Source: Diphasiastrum complanatum
Taxonomy: Eukaryota; Streptophyta; Lycopodiopsida; Lycopodiales; Lycopodiaceae
Length of the DNA: 64,000 nt
Direction of reading: 5' to 3'
NCBI GenBank assembly: GCA_029204225.1
Contig: MU832616.1
Location: 1-64,000 of the forward strand
Part shown: positions 11,788-23,599 of the stretch, piece by piece
Layout: the number at the start of each line of letters is the position of its first letter
Numbering within the stretch: the first letter of the stretch is position 1
Notes under the pieces: model-generated
Databases searched by the model: none
What the model was told of the DNA's origin: nothing
The model's input: only the letters and a program-made list of their open reading frames with translations
Program-made: the position numbers and the translations under genes

Positions 11788-12563
11788 TTGATCTTCTTCT
11801 TCTTGAGCTTGGATGGTGAAGCATTAGAGGAATTATCTTCCTCCTCATCTTTGTCTTTGGATTTGACTTTGTCCTTGTTTGAGGATTGTTGATGTTGGTT
11901 CTTGCTCCTCCCTTTGTGCTTATCCTTGGCAAAGAGAGCTTTGCCATCATTATGAGTGAGAGAGAGCTTGTCCATCCTCAAGAGCTTGTACTCTTGTCTT
12001 GATTCTTCTGAAATTAGCACACTTTGGAGAGCCTCCAAACTTGGTAGCTCCTCCTTAATGGCATAAGATTGGACAAGGTTATCAAATTCACTTCTCAAGC
12101 CATTCAGAATGACTTGTACTAACTCATTCTGATTGATGGAATCACCAATACAAGCAAGTTCTCTATGAATATCTTTTACTCTCAAAACATAACTAGATGC
12201 ACTCTCATCACTCTTTTGGCTACTTTGAAAGATTTGATTCCTAAGAGTGAGAAGTCTAGAGGTATTCTTAGCCTCACAGATAGTGTTGAGACAATCCCAA
12301 GCTTCTTTGGCTGTTGTACAAGTACCTATCTCCCTCAATATCTCATTAGAGACATTCATCTTAATGTAGTGGAGAGCCATCCTAGCTCTCTTTTTGTATT
12401 TTTGAACCTCTTGAAGAACTTGTGGTTCTTCTTCAAGGCCAAGAACTATGTCCATCACATCTTGAAGGATCAAGATGGACTCCATCCTCATTTTCCAAAT
12501 CGAATAGTTTGAAGTGGACAATCTTTCACTTGGTTCCAACAAGGATGAACCCATTGAAGACAT
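11529..12563 (-). pseudogene. Copia Gag (UBN2 type)
   Basis: Capsid protein that packages element RNA. I prefer the Met at 12563 (MSSMGSSLLE) because it aligns with starts of related elements here; the open frame runs 18 codons further up. The N-terminal block NYSIWKMRMESILI and KMNVSNEILREIG is the copia UBN2 Gag domain. A lysine-rich stretch precedes the knuckle CFYCGKKGHYATNC (CX2CX4HX4C, intact). After the knuckle the frame departs from pol by a frameshift near 11740, and the last part of this frame is out-of-frame reading of the protease region. Confidence 0.9.
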
Positions 12564-13301
12564 TTGAAGTGAAGAAAACTCAAATGATGAACAATAAATG
12601 ATTCTACACACTCTCAATAGGATCCAATAATAGAGTACTATCTTCTCCTATGAAAGATCTTGCAACTATTTGTGAATTGATTCTCACTAGCTACACAAAT
12701 CTCTCTAAAACAAGATCTATTTCACATCAAATGATGGAGTATAGGCAAAGTTAGGATCAAACACTCTTAGCACGTGTGAAGTACACTAAGAAACCAAATT
12801 TGACTCAAATACAATGATATTGCATGAAACAAAATGGCTAAGATCTCAAAACAGTGCCTAGATCACATATAGATGAGATTGGTAAGCATACAACTGTGAT
12901 TTTGGATCAACCAAGCAATATCTTGACCAAACCAAATGTGTCCACCCATGTCTAGGTGCCCTACCTAACCCTCTTCAAAAGCTTATAACTTTTGATTGGC
13001 TCAACCAAATGGAATGAAACTGATTGCATCAGAAACTAGACAAAAATAGCTTCAAAACAAGCTATCAAGCAAGATAAATGGATCAAGCATGAGAGAGAAC
13101 TTCCAAACTAAAAATTGATGTTCCTCACACGTGTCTGAGCACCTGATTCTGTACAGTACTAGGTCAGACCCAATCAATGTCCTTTTGATCTCTTTTGATC
13201 CAAAATTGAACAAGATAGCTAGGAAAATGGGCCTTGACTAGCTCAAGATTGATGAATAGTTTTCACTTAAATGGATCAAAATGCATGGTAACCTTAGGTA
13301 G

Positions 13302-13313
13302 GCTCTTATACCA
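13302..13313 (-). promoter_or_regulatory. Primer-binding site (iMet tRNA)
   Basis: The minus strand reads TGGTATAAGAGC, one base off the initiator-Met tRNA complement TGGTATCAGAGC used by most plant copia elements. It abuts the LTR end, as expected for the start of minus-strand DNA synthesis. Confidence 0.85.
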
Positions 13314-13972
13314 TGTTGATTTCACATGTGTGGATTGTACACAACATGTACTTGTGATCTCCTAAGGTGTGTAGATGCACCAAGATCAAGACTAGATTGA
13401 GATTCAAGATCAATCTTAGATCCTATGGCAAAAGCACACTACTACATGCATTTAATCACTTCCAACTCTCACTCACACGTGTGGGAAGTATTCAAAAAAT
13501 AATCTAAGTAAAAACAAGCTACTCTCCTCTGGTAGAGAGAGAAAAAACATCATGAGCTCTCAGGTAGAGAGAGAAAGCTAGAAATCCAATAACACTCAAA
13601 ATCCATATGATCACCAAATCAATTAGCTTCAAAATGAGGAGTACAATGATACTAGTAGATCCACGAGCTACCACTATGCTTAACTATGATTGGACCATAC
13701 TTTGTCACCTCTTAATCCTATTGGACCATTGATCCATGCACCTCTTTATTCTATTGGACTATATTCAAGCACACCTCAAATTCCTATTGGACCTCACATG
13801 GTTCCACCTCTAAATCCTATTATACCTCTTAGAATTCATCAAACAAAAGCATTACACTTGTCTACACTCTAATTGGCACGAGTTTAGCCTCTTACTCTAT
13901 TTTGGTTCAATAGTGGCATTACAAGTGGAAATGCATAATTTGTCATCTATGCCAAATTTGTTCCTATCAACA
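13314..13972 (-). repeat. Copia 5' LTR
   Basis: 659 bp bounded by a perfect 7-bp terminal inverted repeat (TGTTGAT at 13314, ATCAACA ending at 13972), with TG/CA ends and the primer site directly adjacent. It carries a CACACGTGTG palindrome (13474-13483), a motif found in the LTRs of other copia families in this window. The matching 3' LTR is absent. Confidence 0.8.
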
Positions 13973-14208
13973 TCCTACACCTAGATGATGTAAAAAACAT
14001 AAGACCCCTATATCTAACATAGATAATCTTTTTCAATTCTTCACAAGAAAGATGTCTTGATAGAAACAAGACTGATAATCCACAATAGAAATGCAGATTA
14101 CTGAAATGTCTGCTCTGATACCATGTCGTAAAACGGTGGTCTGAGCGCAGCGGAGGCTCGGTTGCTCAGAGTGTAGGCGTGTAGGAACAAAAACACAATA
14201 GTTGAATC
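13973..14208 (-). repeat. Fragment of another LTR element
   Basis: A second primer-binding site is present (complement of GCTCTGATACCA, 14112-14123), directly followed by TGTCGTAAAACGG, the likely inner end of a minus-strand LTR. Only about 85 bp of that LTR and 140 bp of its leader survive, cut by the neighbouring elements. Confidence 0.55.
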
Positions 14209-15577
14209 AGCACATGTATTGTGGCAAAAAAGGCTATGTCATATGAACATGGAAGCCTTGTACCAAGCCAATAAAAGTTAGAGAATTCAAGGAGTCAAAA
14301 TTAAAAGTAGAGATATTCGAACTAACTACAAATCCTGTCTTAAAGGCAAGATGACTAGAACATCTTTCAGTAAGGATGTTTCTAAAGCAACTAAGGTACT
14401 TGAAATTGTGCATTCAGATATTTGTGGACCATTCGAAGTATTGTCGTTGGGTGATGCAAAGTACTTCATTACGTTTATTGATGACTTCATCAAGTTCGTT
14501 GTAGTATACTTTATTCGTACCAAATATGAAGCTTTCGAGAAATTCGTTGAGTATACGAATTGGGCTGAGAAGCAGACAGACAATAAGCTGAAGCAAATTT
14601 GAACAGATCATGGAGGTGAGTACATTTCCAACGAACTCAAAGCTTATTGTACTGATTGAGGTATTATGCACACGAAGACTGCATCTTACACACCTCAGCA
14701 CAATGGAATAGTTGAACGAAGGAATCGTACACTGATGGAAGCTACAACTTGTATGATGGCTCATGTTGAATCAAATATCTATATCAAACATGTCCAAAAT
14801 GAAATAATCATTTTAGTTGTTTATGTTGATGACACGCTTATCTTCTCAAGAAGAGATTAGTTAATTCCAGATGTCAAAAGAGACATTTCTGAAATAATTG
14901 AGATCGCTGACCTAGGAGAAGCTAAAATCTATCTAGGCTTGCAGATCGTGAGAGACTTTGAAGGTGGTAAGTTGTATCGTCACGAACAAAAGTACACTCA
15001 AAAGATCATTGAAGACTTCAACATGCTCGAATGCAAAGGTGTGCATACTCCCATGATACCTGGAACAATACTGAACAAGGCAGATTGTCCGCAGACTCTC
15101 GAGGAAGAGGAACAAATGGCCAAAACACCCTATCGTAGGCTAATTGGATCTTTGTTATATCTAGCAGACAATGCTAGACCTAATATAGCGTTTGTAGTAT
15201 ACAGGCTGAGCAAATATAATTAGAATCCATGATCGTTACATTGGAAGTTGACAAAGAGAGTACTACAATATCTCCAGGAAACGAAAGACTATGGACTGTG
15301 TTATTCGAAGAAAGCTTGATTTCACATCGAATTTTACAGTGACGCAAGCTGGGCATCCATGAAGGATGATAGCAAAAGTATTTCAGGAGGTTATACTCTA
15401 GCATCTGGCACAACCATACTCTGGATTATCAAGAAGCAACAAGCAGTAGCTCAATCTTCTTGTGGAACGGAATATGTAGCAGTAGCCAAGATGGCAAACG
15501 AGCTGATCTGGATTAAACAGATATTTTGCAAAAGACAAAAATGTCGCAAAGAGACAAGTGTTGCGAACAATTCATGA
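14209..15577 (+). pseudogene. Copia pol fragment with integrase-RT deletion
   Basis: A plus-strand copia relic ('D'). It starts in the pre-integrase region (LWQKRLCHMN, CLKGKMTRTSF), then the integrase core (HSDICGPFEV, FITFIDDF, then HTKTASYTPQHNG and VERRNRTLMEA) with two internal stops. Shortly after the integrase Glu at about 14720 the sequence jumps into RT just before LVVYVDDTLIFS (14815), so the integrase tail and the front of RT are deleted. RT thumb and RNase H follow (YRRLIGSLLYL, FYSDASWASM, AQSSCGTEYVAVAK), with stops at 14859 and 15223. Confidence 0.88.
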
Positions 15578-15682
15578 AACACGAAATTGAGACGAAGAGA
15601 TGGACTATCGCGAATAATTCGCGAACATAATTTATTTGAGCCTGGAAACATAGTGTCTATTTGAATGTCAACCATGGTAAAC

Positions 15683-16128
15683 TGTTAGATTTCTATTGTT
15701 ACAGTATTAAAGGCCAAAAGACCTGTAAATAAAAGGCCAAAAGACCTGTAAATAAAAGGCTAAAAGACCTATCCTTTAGCAATATAAATACATATGCACT
15801 ACTCGTTGAAACTCACTCACTCAATCAGAGACACAACAATGAGATAAGACAGCAAGAAATGTATATTGATGAATCATATTCAAAGTTATAAAAATTCGTT
15901 TTTGATCAATAGTTTCTTATTGTCTAAATTGTCTTAAGTTGTCTCATACTTCCGCATATAGTCTAATACTTCTGCATATAATTTTTGCACGCATATTCAA
16001 TCAAAACAAATACTGTTCTATTAGTACATAGATCAGATAAAATCACGATTGAAGACGCTGATATTAGTTTGATTTATTCGAACTTGCATCGTGTTCTCTG
16101 TTGAAGAATAGTTACTATTTTTCCTACA
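15683..16128 (+). repeat. Putative 3' LTR of the copia fragment
   Basis: Starts TGTTAGATTTC and ends TTTTTCCTACA (TG/CA) about 100 bp after the RNase H remnant. It contains a 23-bp tandem repeat, 2.7 copies, at 15709-15770 (AAAGGCCAAAAGACCTGTAA). No 5' partner is visible in the window, so the ends are inferred. Confidence 0.5.
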
Positions 16129-16140
16129 TTATTTTGTAAA

Positions 16141-17540
16141 CAAGATGTCCTAAAATTTCTTAAGAACGAAGAATGGATCCACATCAAAAATACTTCTCAT
16201 TTCAAATTGACCGAAGCAAACAACGATATAGACAAAGCACAACATAACCCTTGTTTTTTTTGCATACAATTCGTAAGGAAGCTAGCTATTGAAAGACTTG
16301 GTAGTACTGATTTTACACCCTTTCTAGATGGTTAAAACAACTTTGTTCCTGTTGTTTTTCAAATCATTCATAGTAAGCTGGATGAACTATTGCCAATGGA
16401 ATTTATAGAAAACAAGGATTTACCTTATCTCTTATGCACATACAAAGCTCATAGTAAATCTTTTCGATGGATCACCAATGCCCATGATTGCTATTTCAAC
16501 AATCTCACTATTTTCCTAACAGGCATTCTTGGTATGTTGCATCCTTTCTTGATGGAAAATGTAGGCGTTAAGGCAATTTCATACAAGAGCTACCTAAATG
16601 TGGATACTACTCTCTTTTGGCAGTGTAATTCAGCTATTGATTTCTACCTCAATATCCTTGAGCGCATCTATAGTATGTGGGCTACTGATATTTTCAAATG
16701 TTATGAAAATATTCCACTTGATGGTTCCGAAGGCTTGAAGATGATTATGAAGAAGCTAATCCTCTCCGCTTTTAAATATGCCAATAAAACTCAAATTAAG
16801 TATAAATGGCTACCAGACAAAAAAGTTTTTAAGTGGCCTTGGACTAATAAGCTTTCTCTAGGTTGGAAAATTTCGGAAGTAAACGACATTTACATTTGGA
16901 ATTCCTTTTTGATTGATCATTGTATTGTTAGACTTGGTAATCATACTTGGCGTCAAATCTGGGGTATCCCTATGGGTGTTTCATGTTCACCAATTTGGTG
17001 TAATTGATATCTTTTCTTTTTTGAAATACAATTCATTAAGCAACTCGCCAAGCTTGGGCAAACTGCTTACATGGATGCTTTCAAGCATTCATTCAGTTAC
17101 ATTGATGATATATGCTTTATAAATAATCCTGCATCAACCGTTTTCTGGATAAATTTTAAGAAAGATCAAGCGATAATCCATTTTGGATCTATCCATTGAA
17201 CTTCCTTGAAATTGAAAGCAACATAGACAAGAAGAATATTCTACACTTTTTAAATATTACGACTACTTTTGACCCAATATACGGGACAAAGCACCTTACC
17301 AAATTTGATAAAAGAAATGAGCTACCTTTTCAATTCTTACAATATATACATTTGTCTTCCAATAGACCAGTTCTTAATTCGTACAATGTTATCATTTCAC
17401 AAGTAATTGATGCTATGTATTGCTGCTATAAGCAACTCACTTTTTGCAATAAATTACAAATACTGATTGAGGCTTTTGAAAGGAATGTTTCAGAAGCAGA
17501 CTATTCTAATCATAGACTTTATGTTTTAGTTCATGTTTGA
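16141..17540 (+). pseudogene. Penelope/telomerase-like reverse transcriptase relic
   Basis: About 465 codons with two in-frame stops (TAA 16333, TGA 17005) and a frameshift near 17180. Motifs in order: YLLCTYKAHSKSFRWITNA; motif A ATDIFKCYENIPLDG; motif B WGIPMGVSCSPIWCN; motif C FSYIDDICFIN; then FWIYPLNFLEIE, KFDKRNELPFQ, SNRPVLNSYNVIISQV. The YENIP, GIPMG and YIDD motifs and the KFDKR...SNRP...ISQ thumb are the Penelope-like arrangement, not copia, gypsy or LINE. No GIY-YIG nuclease motif was seen on either side. Subclade is uncertain; a domesticated rvt-like gene is a less likely alternative. Confidence 0.75.
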
Positions 17541-18454
17541 TCAATATCTATTAGTGTTTGCATCTCAATCTTAGTGTAGATGCTGATTTTTCTACATTGG
17601 CAAGATTGTGGTATCAGAGCTTGTGTTTCAGGTTATGAAAAAAGCAATCACATCTCTCAATGAATTGGAGAAGATATCAATGCTAGAGCATGCTAGATTG
17701 GATTCTACACCAAAATTGAGTTTCTTGCTTATATAAATTGGATCTTTTGGAGATCAAAACCCTATATAAGTTTATAATCTTGATCAATTCTGATTTGTCA
17801 CATTTGATGTTGGATTTGGCCAATTTTTGGATCATTGGAATAGCCTAAGTGGTGGCTAATAGATTGCATATCAAGTTTCTGGCATTTGCATGTAGATTTT
17901 GAAATAATCATTTTTTTGTAATTTTGTAAAACCCTAATTTTGATTGGATTTCTAGATAGTGAGGTTGATGGACTTCATTTGAGTGTGTTTCAATCTTAGG
18001 AAGTGGCAAGAGTCATTAGATTGAGGATAAATCATATGTTGATCAAGATTTCATGATTCTATGTGCTGATTTGCTTGGTATAAGTGCTATAAGAGAATTG
18101 AGAAGTTTCATATCTTTGTGATTTCCTTTTGGAAATATTTGTTGTTATTCAAAGGAATGCTTTGTGCATTGAGACAGGTTGAAAGAGAGGATCAGGTCAT
18201 TGCTACATGGCTACACCAAGTGGAGTCATGTTGGAAACCAATGATAGGCTTACCTCAAGTAAATATTCATTGTGAAAAGTGAGGATGGAATCACTTCTTG
18301 AGATGAATGATATTTTGGATATTGTTGTAGGTTTGGAGGAGAGATCAGCAATACAACAAGTTCAAGTGAGGTATGACAAGAGGGCCAAGAAGGCTCTTCA
18401 CATAATATAGATGAATGTTACCAATGAGCTTCTCAAGGAAGTTGGTAAGAGTAC
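17541..18454 (+). mobile_element. Copia fragment: LTR end, leader, gag start
   Basis: Element 'E'. Primer site TGGTATCAGAGC at 17609-17620, preceded by what is probably a short LTR remnant ending near TTTTCTACA. A 590-bp leader follows, then gag from ATG 18207 (LETNDRLTSSKYSL-stop-KVRMESLLEMND, KKALHII-stop-MNVTNELLKEVG). Two stops break it, and it is cut at 18454 by an LTR starting TGTTAGG. Its Gag groups with M (42481) and N (58133) by its LLEMND and NVTNELLKEVG blocks. Confidence 0.75.
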
Positions 18455-19546
18455 TGTTAGGTTATTCTCCTTCCTACTAATCGTTTAGTCGGTTTTTAAT
18501 CTTCATCCAACTGTTTATCCAAGTCTGTGGATTATCCCATGTTTTATACAGTCTACAAAATTACAAGTGTTTTTACACAGCCTGCAAAAATACACGGAGT
18601 TTGACAACAATGTTGTTTTTTCATATTTTTTGCTTGTCAGAATTTTCAAGTAAAAATACAGTGTCGTGTTGTTTTCATTTTCAAAGTGCCCTAAAATTAA
18701 GGAAATGACTTTATTGAAGACCTTCGTATTTTTTGCCTTTCGGGATTTTCTCTCACTTTGGCATTTTCGCTTTTCCTTGGTGGCAGTTTACGTTCAATCT
18801 GTACAGTGACAGTTTCGCTCATTTATGTAGACAAACTGTTTATGACGATTGACGCCGCTTATCAGCAATTCATTTTTGATAAGGCACTAGATGAATGCTA
18901 GCGGACTCTAGCCAATTGGCAATCGCATTTGACGACCTAATTACTTAGTATAAATCAGCTGTTCATACATCCCATTATGATGTTGTGAATTGTGAAGGAT
19001 TTTAGAGTTATTACACGATGCTTCATGCGCTCTTATCAAGCAGATTGTTCACGACTAGAAAGTATTGTAGTCAGCTCTCTATCAAGCTTTCAAGCTTGAA
19101 CTCTCTTTAGCATTCTAGCTCAGTCTTTAGAATTTATTTTAGAGTTGCTATTGTGCTACTGCTTATTAGAAGAATTGTCATTTCAAGCTTATTCAATTAC
19201 TCAGAGATAGCTTAGGGTGCGTGATTTTGATACGCTATTACTTGCGTTCATTTGCATCTGATTTGTTTTCTTACTAAATCAATCAAACTTCTTATTGCGT
19301 TCCAAAAGTGTCAGAATGTATGCATCTCTGTAATGTTTTGTAACTGATAGAGAATGTTTGAGAATTCAATGCTTTATGTTTGGCTACATAATCACTTAGT
19401 TTCTAGCGATTTCAAGGTTATTTACTAAAGATTGAACGTGATTTCCATCACTACTATTTTGTTCAATATTGATAGGCATAGTCATGCATTGGAAGTAGAA
19501 AGTTTTCGATATTCCATTACTCACCTATTTCCCACATGATATCAGA
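18455..19546 (+). repeat. Copia 5' LTR
   Basis: About 1,092 bp with TG/CA ends (TGTTAGG ... CCCACA), followed at 19547 by TGATATCAGAGC, a one-mismatch iMet primer site. A TATA-like TAGTATAAATC lies at about 18948. It splits gag of element E. Its GTCTACAAAATTACAAGTG phrases resemble the LTR-like blocks at 30300 and 56850, suggesting one family. Confidence 0.65.
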
Positions 19547-19791
19547 GCATTCTAATCTGGTATCAAAATATTTCTAATCTCTTATCAGATTGATCCATCA
19601 TAGTATCAGTGCTAGATCACGATATCATAGTAGTTATTACTACCCCCTTAATAATTGATATCTTTCACGATATCAAATTGATATCATATTCTTCAGTTCA
19701 TATCATCTTTTCAGTATCAAATAATTGATTTCCTATTGTTGGCATTACTACATCTTAACATCATCGATACAATAGACAAACTAAGTTCCAT

Positions 19792-19911
19792 ATGGATTCT
19801 CAAAGTAAAGCCGGTCTTATTGCAGACAAGGATCCAATTATCATTTATGGAAATTTAAGATGAAGACCTTGCTAATCGCCAAAGAGTTGTGGGATGGTCC
19901 TATTGGAGCTG
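19792..19911 (+). pseudogene. Copia gag start fragment
   Basis: Begins MDSQSKAGLIADKDP at ATG 19792 and, after a one-base shift, continues HLWKFKMKTLLIAKELWDG, the N-terminal block of copia Gag. It belongs to the LTR at 18455. A TGA at about 19912 and loss of similarity end it. Confidence 0.65.
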
Positions 19912-20443
19912 TGTGAGCTCGGCCCTCAGCTTAGTGTTGCTTGTCCAAGGTAGATTTGGCAGCTACTAGATCCTTGAGCAGAGTGCCCAAGTGCTGGTAG
20001 GTCGTCATTGTGTCTTGAAAAATCGTAGTCTAACTATTTGTCATCAGTGGTATCAAAGAATGTAGGTGAGAGAGATGTCAGATGGCTTTTTTTACAAAGG
20101 ATCGAGTCCGAAAAAATGGTATAATGGGGATACAACACCACTGTTGTATCGTGTCATGTTGTTGAGAGAATGGATTTGTTGATACATCACCTTTAATCAA
20201 TATTCCAATATTTAGATATCGTATATCAACATAAGGCATGTCAAGTCCCAACGAGAGGTTGAGATGGATCAAATCTTCTGTGAGACCCTGCTATGCATCA
20301 ATGTGGGCCACAAGATAGAGCACATCTGGCTGTTTTGGACAGTGAATAGTGCGCTGCCTATAGCTGTTGAATCCATTGTGTGGGTTTGTCTGGAAATGAC
20401 AACCAATTTAAAATGAGCTTTAGATAGTTGTTTGTGGTTAGCT
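19912..20443. other. No recognisable gene
   Basis: Probably more of the copia internal region, but I find no Gag or Pol motif in any frame. It ends at the TTAGC target site of element G. Confidence 0.35.
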
Positions 20444-21124
20444 GTTAAAAATTCACAATTCTAGCTTGACTAGTTTTGGTCATATGACTTGTAAATAGTT
20501 AGATGGTCATGATGTGGCTTGTCACACGTGCCAAATAGCATAGGATTCCATTCATAAGGATGTTCTCAAGTAGACCTAAGTGTTAGTACCTTTGGAATGA
20601 GTCCAAATTATGCTTAGATACAAGGGAGAAAAAATAGGAGCTATTTTTGGTAATTTTTGCATTGTTGAGGGATCTCCAAGATTCCAACCCTAACTTGGTA
20701 GGGATGAAAGATCCACCAAAATTAGCATTAGGGATAGGTTTAGGGCTACTCATACCTGCCCAAAACCGTGATGGATCATGTATATATAGGTGATGATATC
20801 TCACCAAAATCAATCAAGCAATTTCATGTTTTTTCTCTCATAATGGTGCAATTGCTCTCTATGTTCATAATTGTTTGAGTACTTGTGATTACTAATGATT
20901 ATAGGATTGAATGTAGGTCTGGTGTACAGTACTCAGACTGTGGGAGGCCGTACTTTCACACGTGTGAAGCCTTCTTCAAGGATTTGGGCCATTTAGTGAG
21001 GTTCAAGCATAGATTTTTGATGGATTTTGATGTTTCAACTTGTGCTAATCTTATGAAATCATAATCTATTGTTTTCCTCATCATTTCAAGTGTTTTAGGA
21101 TCCTTATTTGCTGTAATTTTTACA
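20444..21124 (+). repeat. Element G 5' LTR
   Basis: TGTTAAAAATTC ... TTTTTACA. It holds a TATA-like ATGTATATATAGG at about 20777 and, about 175 bp downstream, the palindrome TTCACACGTGTGAA (20955-20968), which would fall in the transcribed leader if the TATA is used. Confidence 0.95.
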
Positions 21125-21935
21125 TGGTATCAGAGCCTAAAGGCTGAAATGAGCTAAATCCTTGGTTTTCATTCAATTTGATCACAATTTTTGATCTAAA
21201 TCTTGTGTAGATTGGATCTTAGCATCTAGTATTGATTCTAGAACTCAAAGTGAGTCAAATACATTGGAGATTGGTGTTGTGTGACTTCATTTGCAGGTGT
21301 TTAGGTGTCTAAAACCAGAGGCAAAGTTGAATTCAATTCACATTACCAAGATAGCAAGTTTTGCTTGCTCCAAGCATTGATTTCTAAGCAAGTTTTGGAG
21401 GTGATTTCATAGAGGAGGCTTTCTAGCATTCAAGGAGAGGGAAGATCAGAGTTTTGGGGACTCTTCAAGGCTGTTCTAAGGTGTAGTAGACACCTCCTAA
21501 AGTGATTTAGGTTCAGTCCAACCATTGCTTGACTTATGCACCAAATTAGATCAATTTTTCATCAATTTTGATCATTTTTTGCTTGTGATTGGATAGTAGA
21601 TTGTGTTGCATCCTCATTAAGTTCCATTTAGATCTTTTACAAGTGATTTTGGAAGTATATTAGGTTGCTGAAATTCACTCTTGATCAGATCATTTGGAAG
21701 CTTTGATGTTCTTTATAGAAAGAGGGGCAATTCTACTAGTATTGTCTACTTCAATCAAGCAAGTGCATTGTTTCTAGTATTCTATGATTTGATTTTGTTA
21801 GAGATCATTCTTAGATCTTTATAGGAAGTCTATTACTGATCTTTTCAGGTCCCTAAGAAGTGGGATAAGGTAGACCTTCAATCAAATCAATAGAAGTAAC
21901 CTTCATTTGTGTCAAGTCCTTGATTAGGAGACTAG

Positions 21936-23237
21936 ATGGCATCTATAAATGCATATCTTTTGGATACTAATGAAAGGCTCAACAAAACTAACTATTCCAT
22001 ATGGAAAGTTAGAATGGAATCTATCATGATCATGCAAGATCTGATGGAAATTGTAAATGGTAAGGAGGGTGAACCTATTCATCCTCAAGAAAAAGCCAAA
22101 TACATCAAGAGGTGCAATGTTGCACTACATTGCATAAAAATGAATGTTGCAAATGAACTCTTAAGAGAGGTAGGAGATTGCACTTCAGCTCAAGATGCTT
22201 GGGAGACTTTGCAAAAGGTCTATGAATCCAAGAACCAAACTAGAATGTTAGCTTTGAAGAATCAAATCTATAGAAGCTATCAAAAGAAAGGAGAGAGTGC
22301 ACATACTTTTGTCCTAAGAGTAAAGGAATTGAACAAAGAGCTAGCCTTTATAGGTGACCCTATCAAGGATGAAGAGCTTGTTCAACTCATATTGAATGGA
22401 CTAAGCTTTGAATTTGACAATTTGGTTCAGGGATATGCAATTATGGGTAAGCTACCCATACTTGAAGAACTCCAAGGCACACTCATGGCCGAGGAATCAA
22501 GAAGGAGCCAAATGCAAGAGAGGATGGATAGGCTTTCCATCCAAGGTGAAGATGACCAAGCTCTCTTCACCAAAGGCAAAGGCAAGTCCAAAGGCAAAGG
22601 ATAAACATTCAAGAAGTCTACAAAGCTTGAGGATCAAGAAGGACCCCCAAAGGCATCTCCATCAACCACCAAAGTCAAGAAGGACAAATCAAAGGTGAAG
22701 TGCTACTATTGTAGCAAGGTGGGGCATTATGCCTCGGAATGCTTCAAGAGGAAGCAATATCAAAGCCAAGCCAACATGAGCAAAGAGGAGGAGGAGGAGA
22801 GTTCACATGAGGACTCTCTCATGATGTCCATATTTTCTTCAACAAGTTTCAAAGGAGAAGATCCTTGGTGGATTGACTCGGGTGCTAGTTCACACATGAC
22901 TAGTAAAAGGGAGTTTTTCTCTTCTCTCTTATCTTATGATGGACCTATAAAGTCTATCTATACAGCAAATGATGAAGCTTGTAAGATTGAAGGAGTTGGT
23001 AGCATTCCCCTTTGCTTAGGATCTTCCAAAAAGATCAACATAGAAGGTGTTTTGTACATTCCTAAAATAACAAAGAATCTACTAAGTGTTGGCCAAATGG
23101 TAGACAATGGTTTCAATATTGACTTTGCTTCAAATGAATGTTTCATCAAGAAGAAGGGTAAGATAGTGGCTAAGGGCACTAGACTTGGCAAACTTTATAA
23201 GTTGGATGCATTTTTGGATACTAATGTTGTCATGTAG
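21936..23237 (+). pseudogene. Element G Gag-protease
   Basis: Gag starts at ATG 21936 (MASINAYLLDTNERLN). The UBN2 domain includes NYSIWKVRMESIMIMQ and KMNVANELLREVG. A TAA at 22602 lies in the Lys/Gly-rich linker (KGKSKGKG-stop); the same frame then gives the knuckle CYYCSKVGHYASEC and protease WWIDSGASSHMT, ending at TAG 23235 just after KLYKLDAF. The frame is otherwise unbroken, so the stops are two point changes or readthrough sites. The sequence after the second stop is already RNase H, so integrase and RT were removed at or near 23235. Confidence 0.9.
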
Positions 23238-23585
23238 GCCGAGTACAAAGCTTTGACAACCACTACAAAGGAGGTACTTTGGATCAAGAGATTATTGGTG
23301 GAACTAAAAATCATGGATTCAGAGGAGGCACCAATCATCTACAATGACAATATATCAGCCCAACACCTTGCATCTAACCCAATCTTCCATGCAAGATCTA
23401 AGCACATTGAGATATGCCATCACTTTGTGAGAGAAATGGTGCAAGCCAAGGAGATTGCTTTGGAGCATGTTCCAAGCAATGAATGTGTAGCTGATCTACT
23501 TACTAAACCACTTCAAAAGACACCTTTTATGAAGTTCAGATCATCACTTGGAGTGATTAGTAAAGCAATGATTGAACCAAGCTAG
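23238..23585 (+). pseudogene. Element G RNase H C-terminal tail
   Basis: In the same frame as gag-protease: AEYKALTTTTKEVLWIKRLL, YNDNISAQHLASNPIFHARS, KHIEICHHFVREMV, ADLLTKPL. This is the final third of copia RNase H and the pol terminus. The catalytic front of RNase H is absent, so no activity is expected. It may be retained only because it flanks sequence needed for plus-strand priming. Confidence 0.9.
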
Positions 23586-23599
23586 ATAGTGAGGAGGAG

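Larger units (their letters stand above)
9532..13972 (-). mobile_element. Ty1/copia element, 3'-truncated
   Basis: A minus-strand copia element: 5' LTR (13314-13972), primer site (13302-13313), a 740-bp leader, gag (12563-11740) and pol (11787-9532) with protease, integrase and the first half of RT. It stops before the RT aspartate pair; the rest of RT, RNase H, the polypurine tract and the 3' LTR are missing. A frameshift separates the Gag zinc knuckle from protease. It is a close relative of element L (gag 50861, pol 50093), which shows the lost parts. Confidence 0.92.

Noticed and set aside
20583-20813. 76-codon minus-strand frame repeated exactly at 23740
   Set aside because: Both copies lie in the LTRs of element G; the identity is LTR identity, not a conserved gene.
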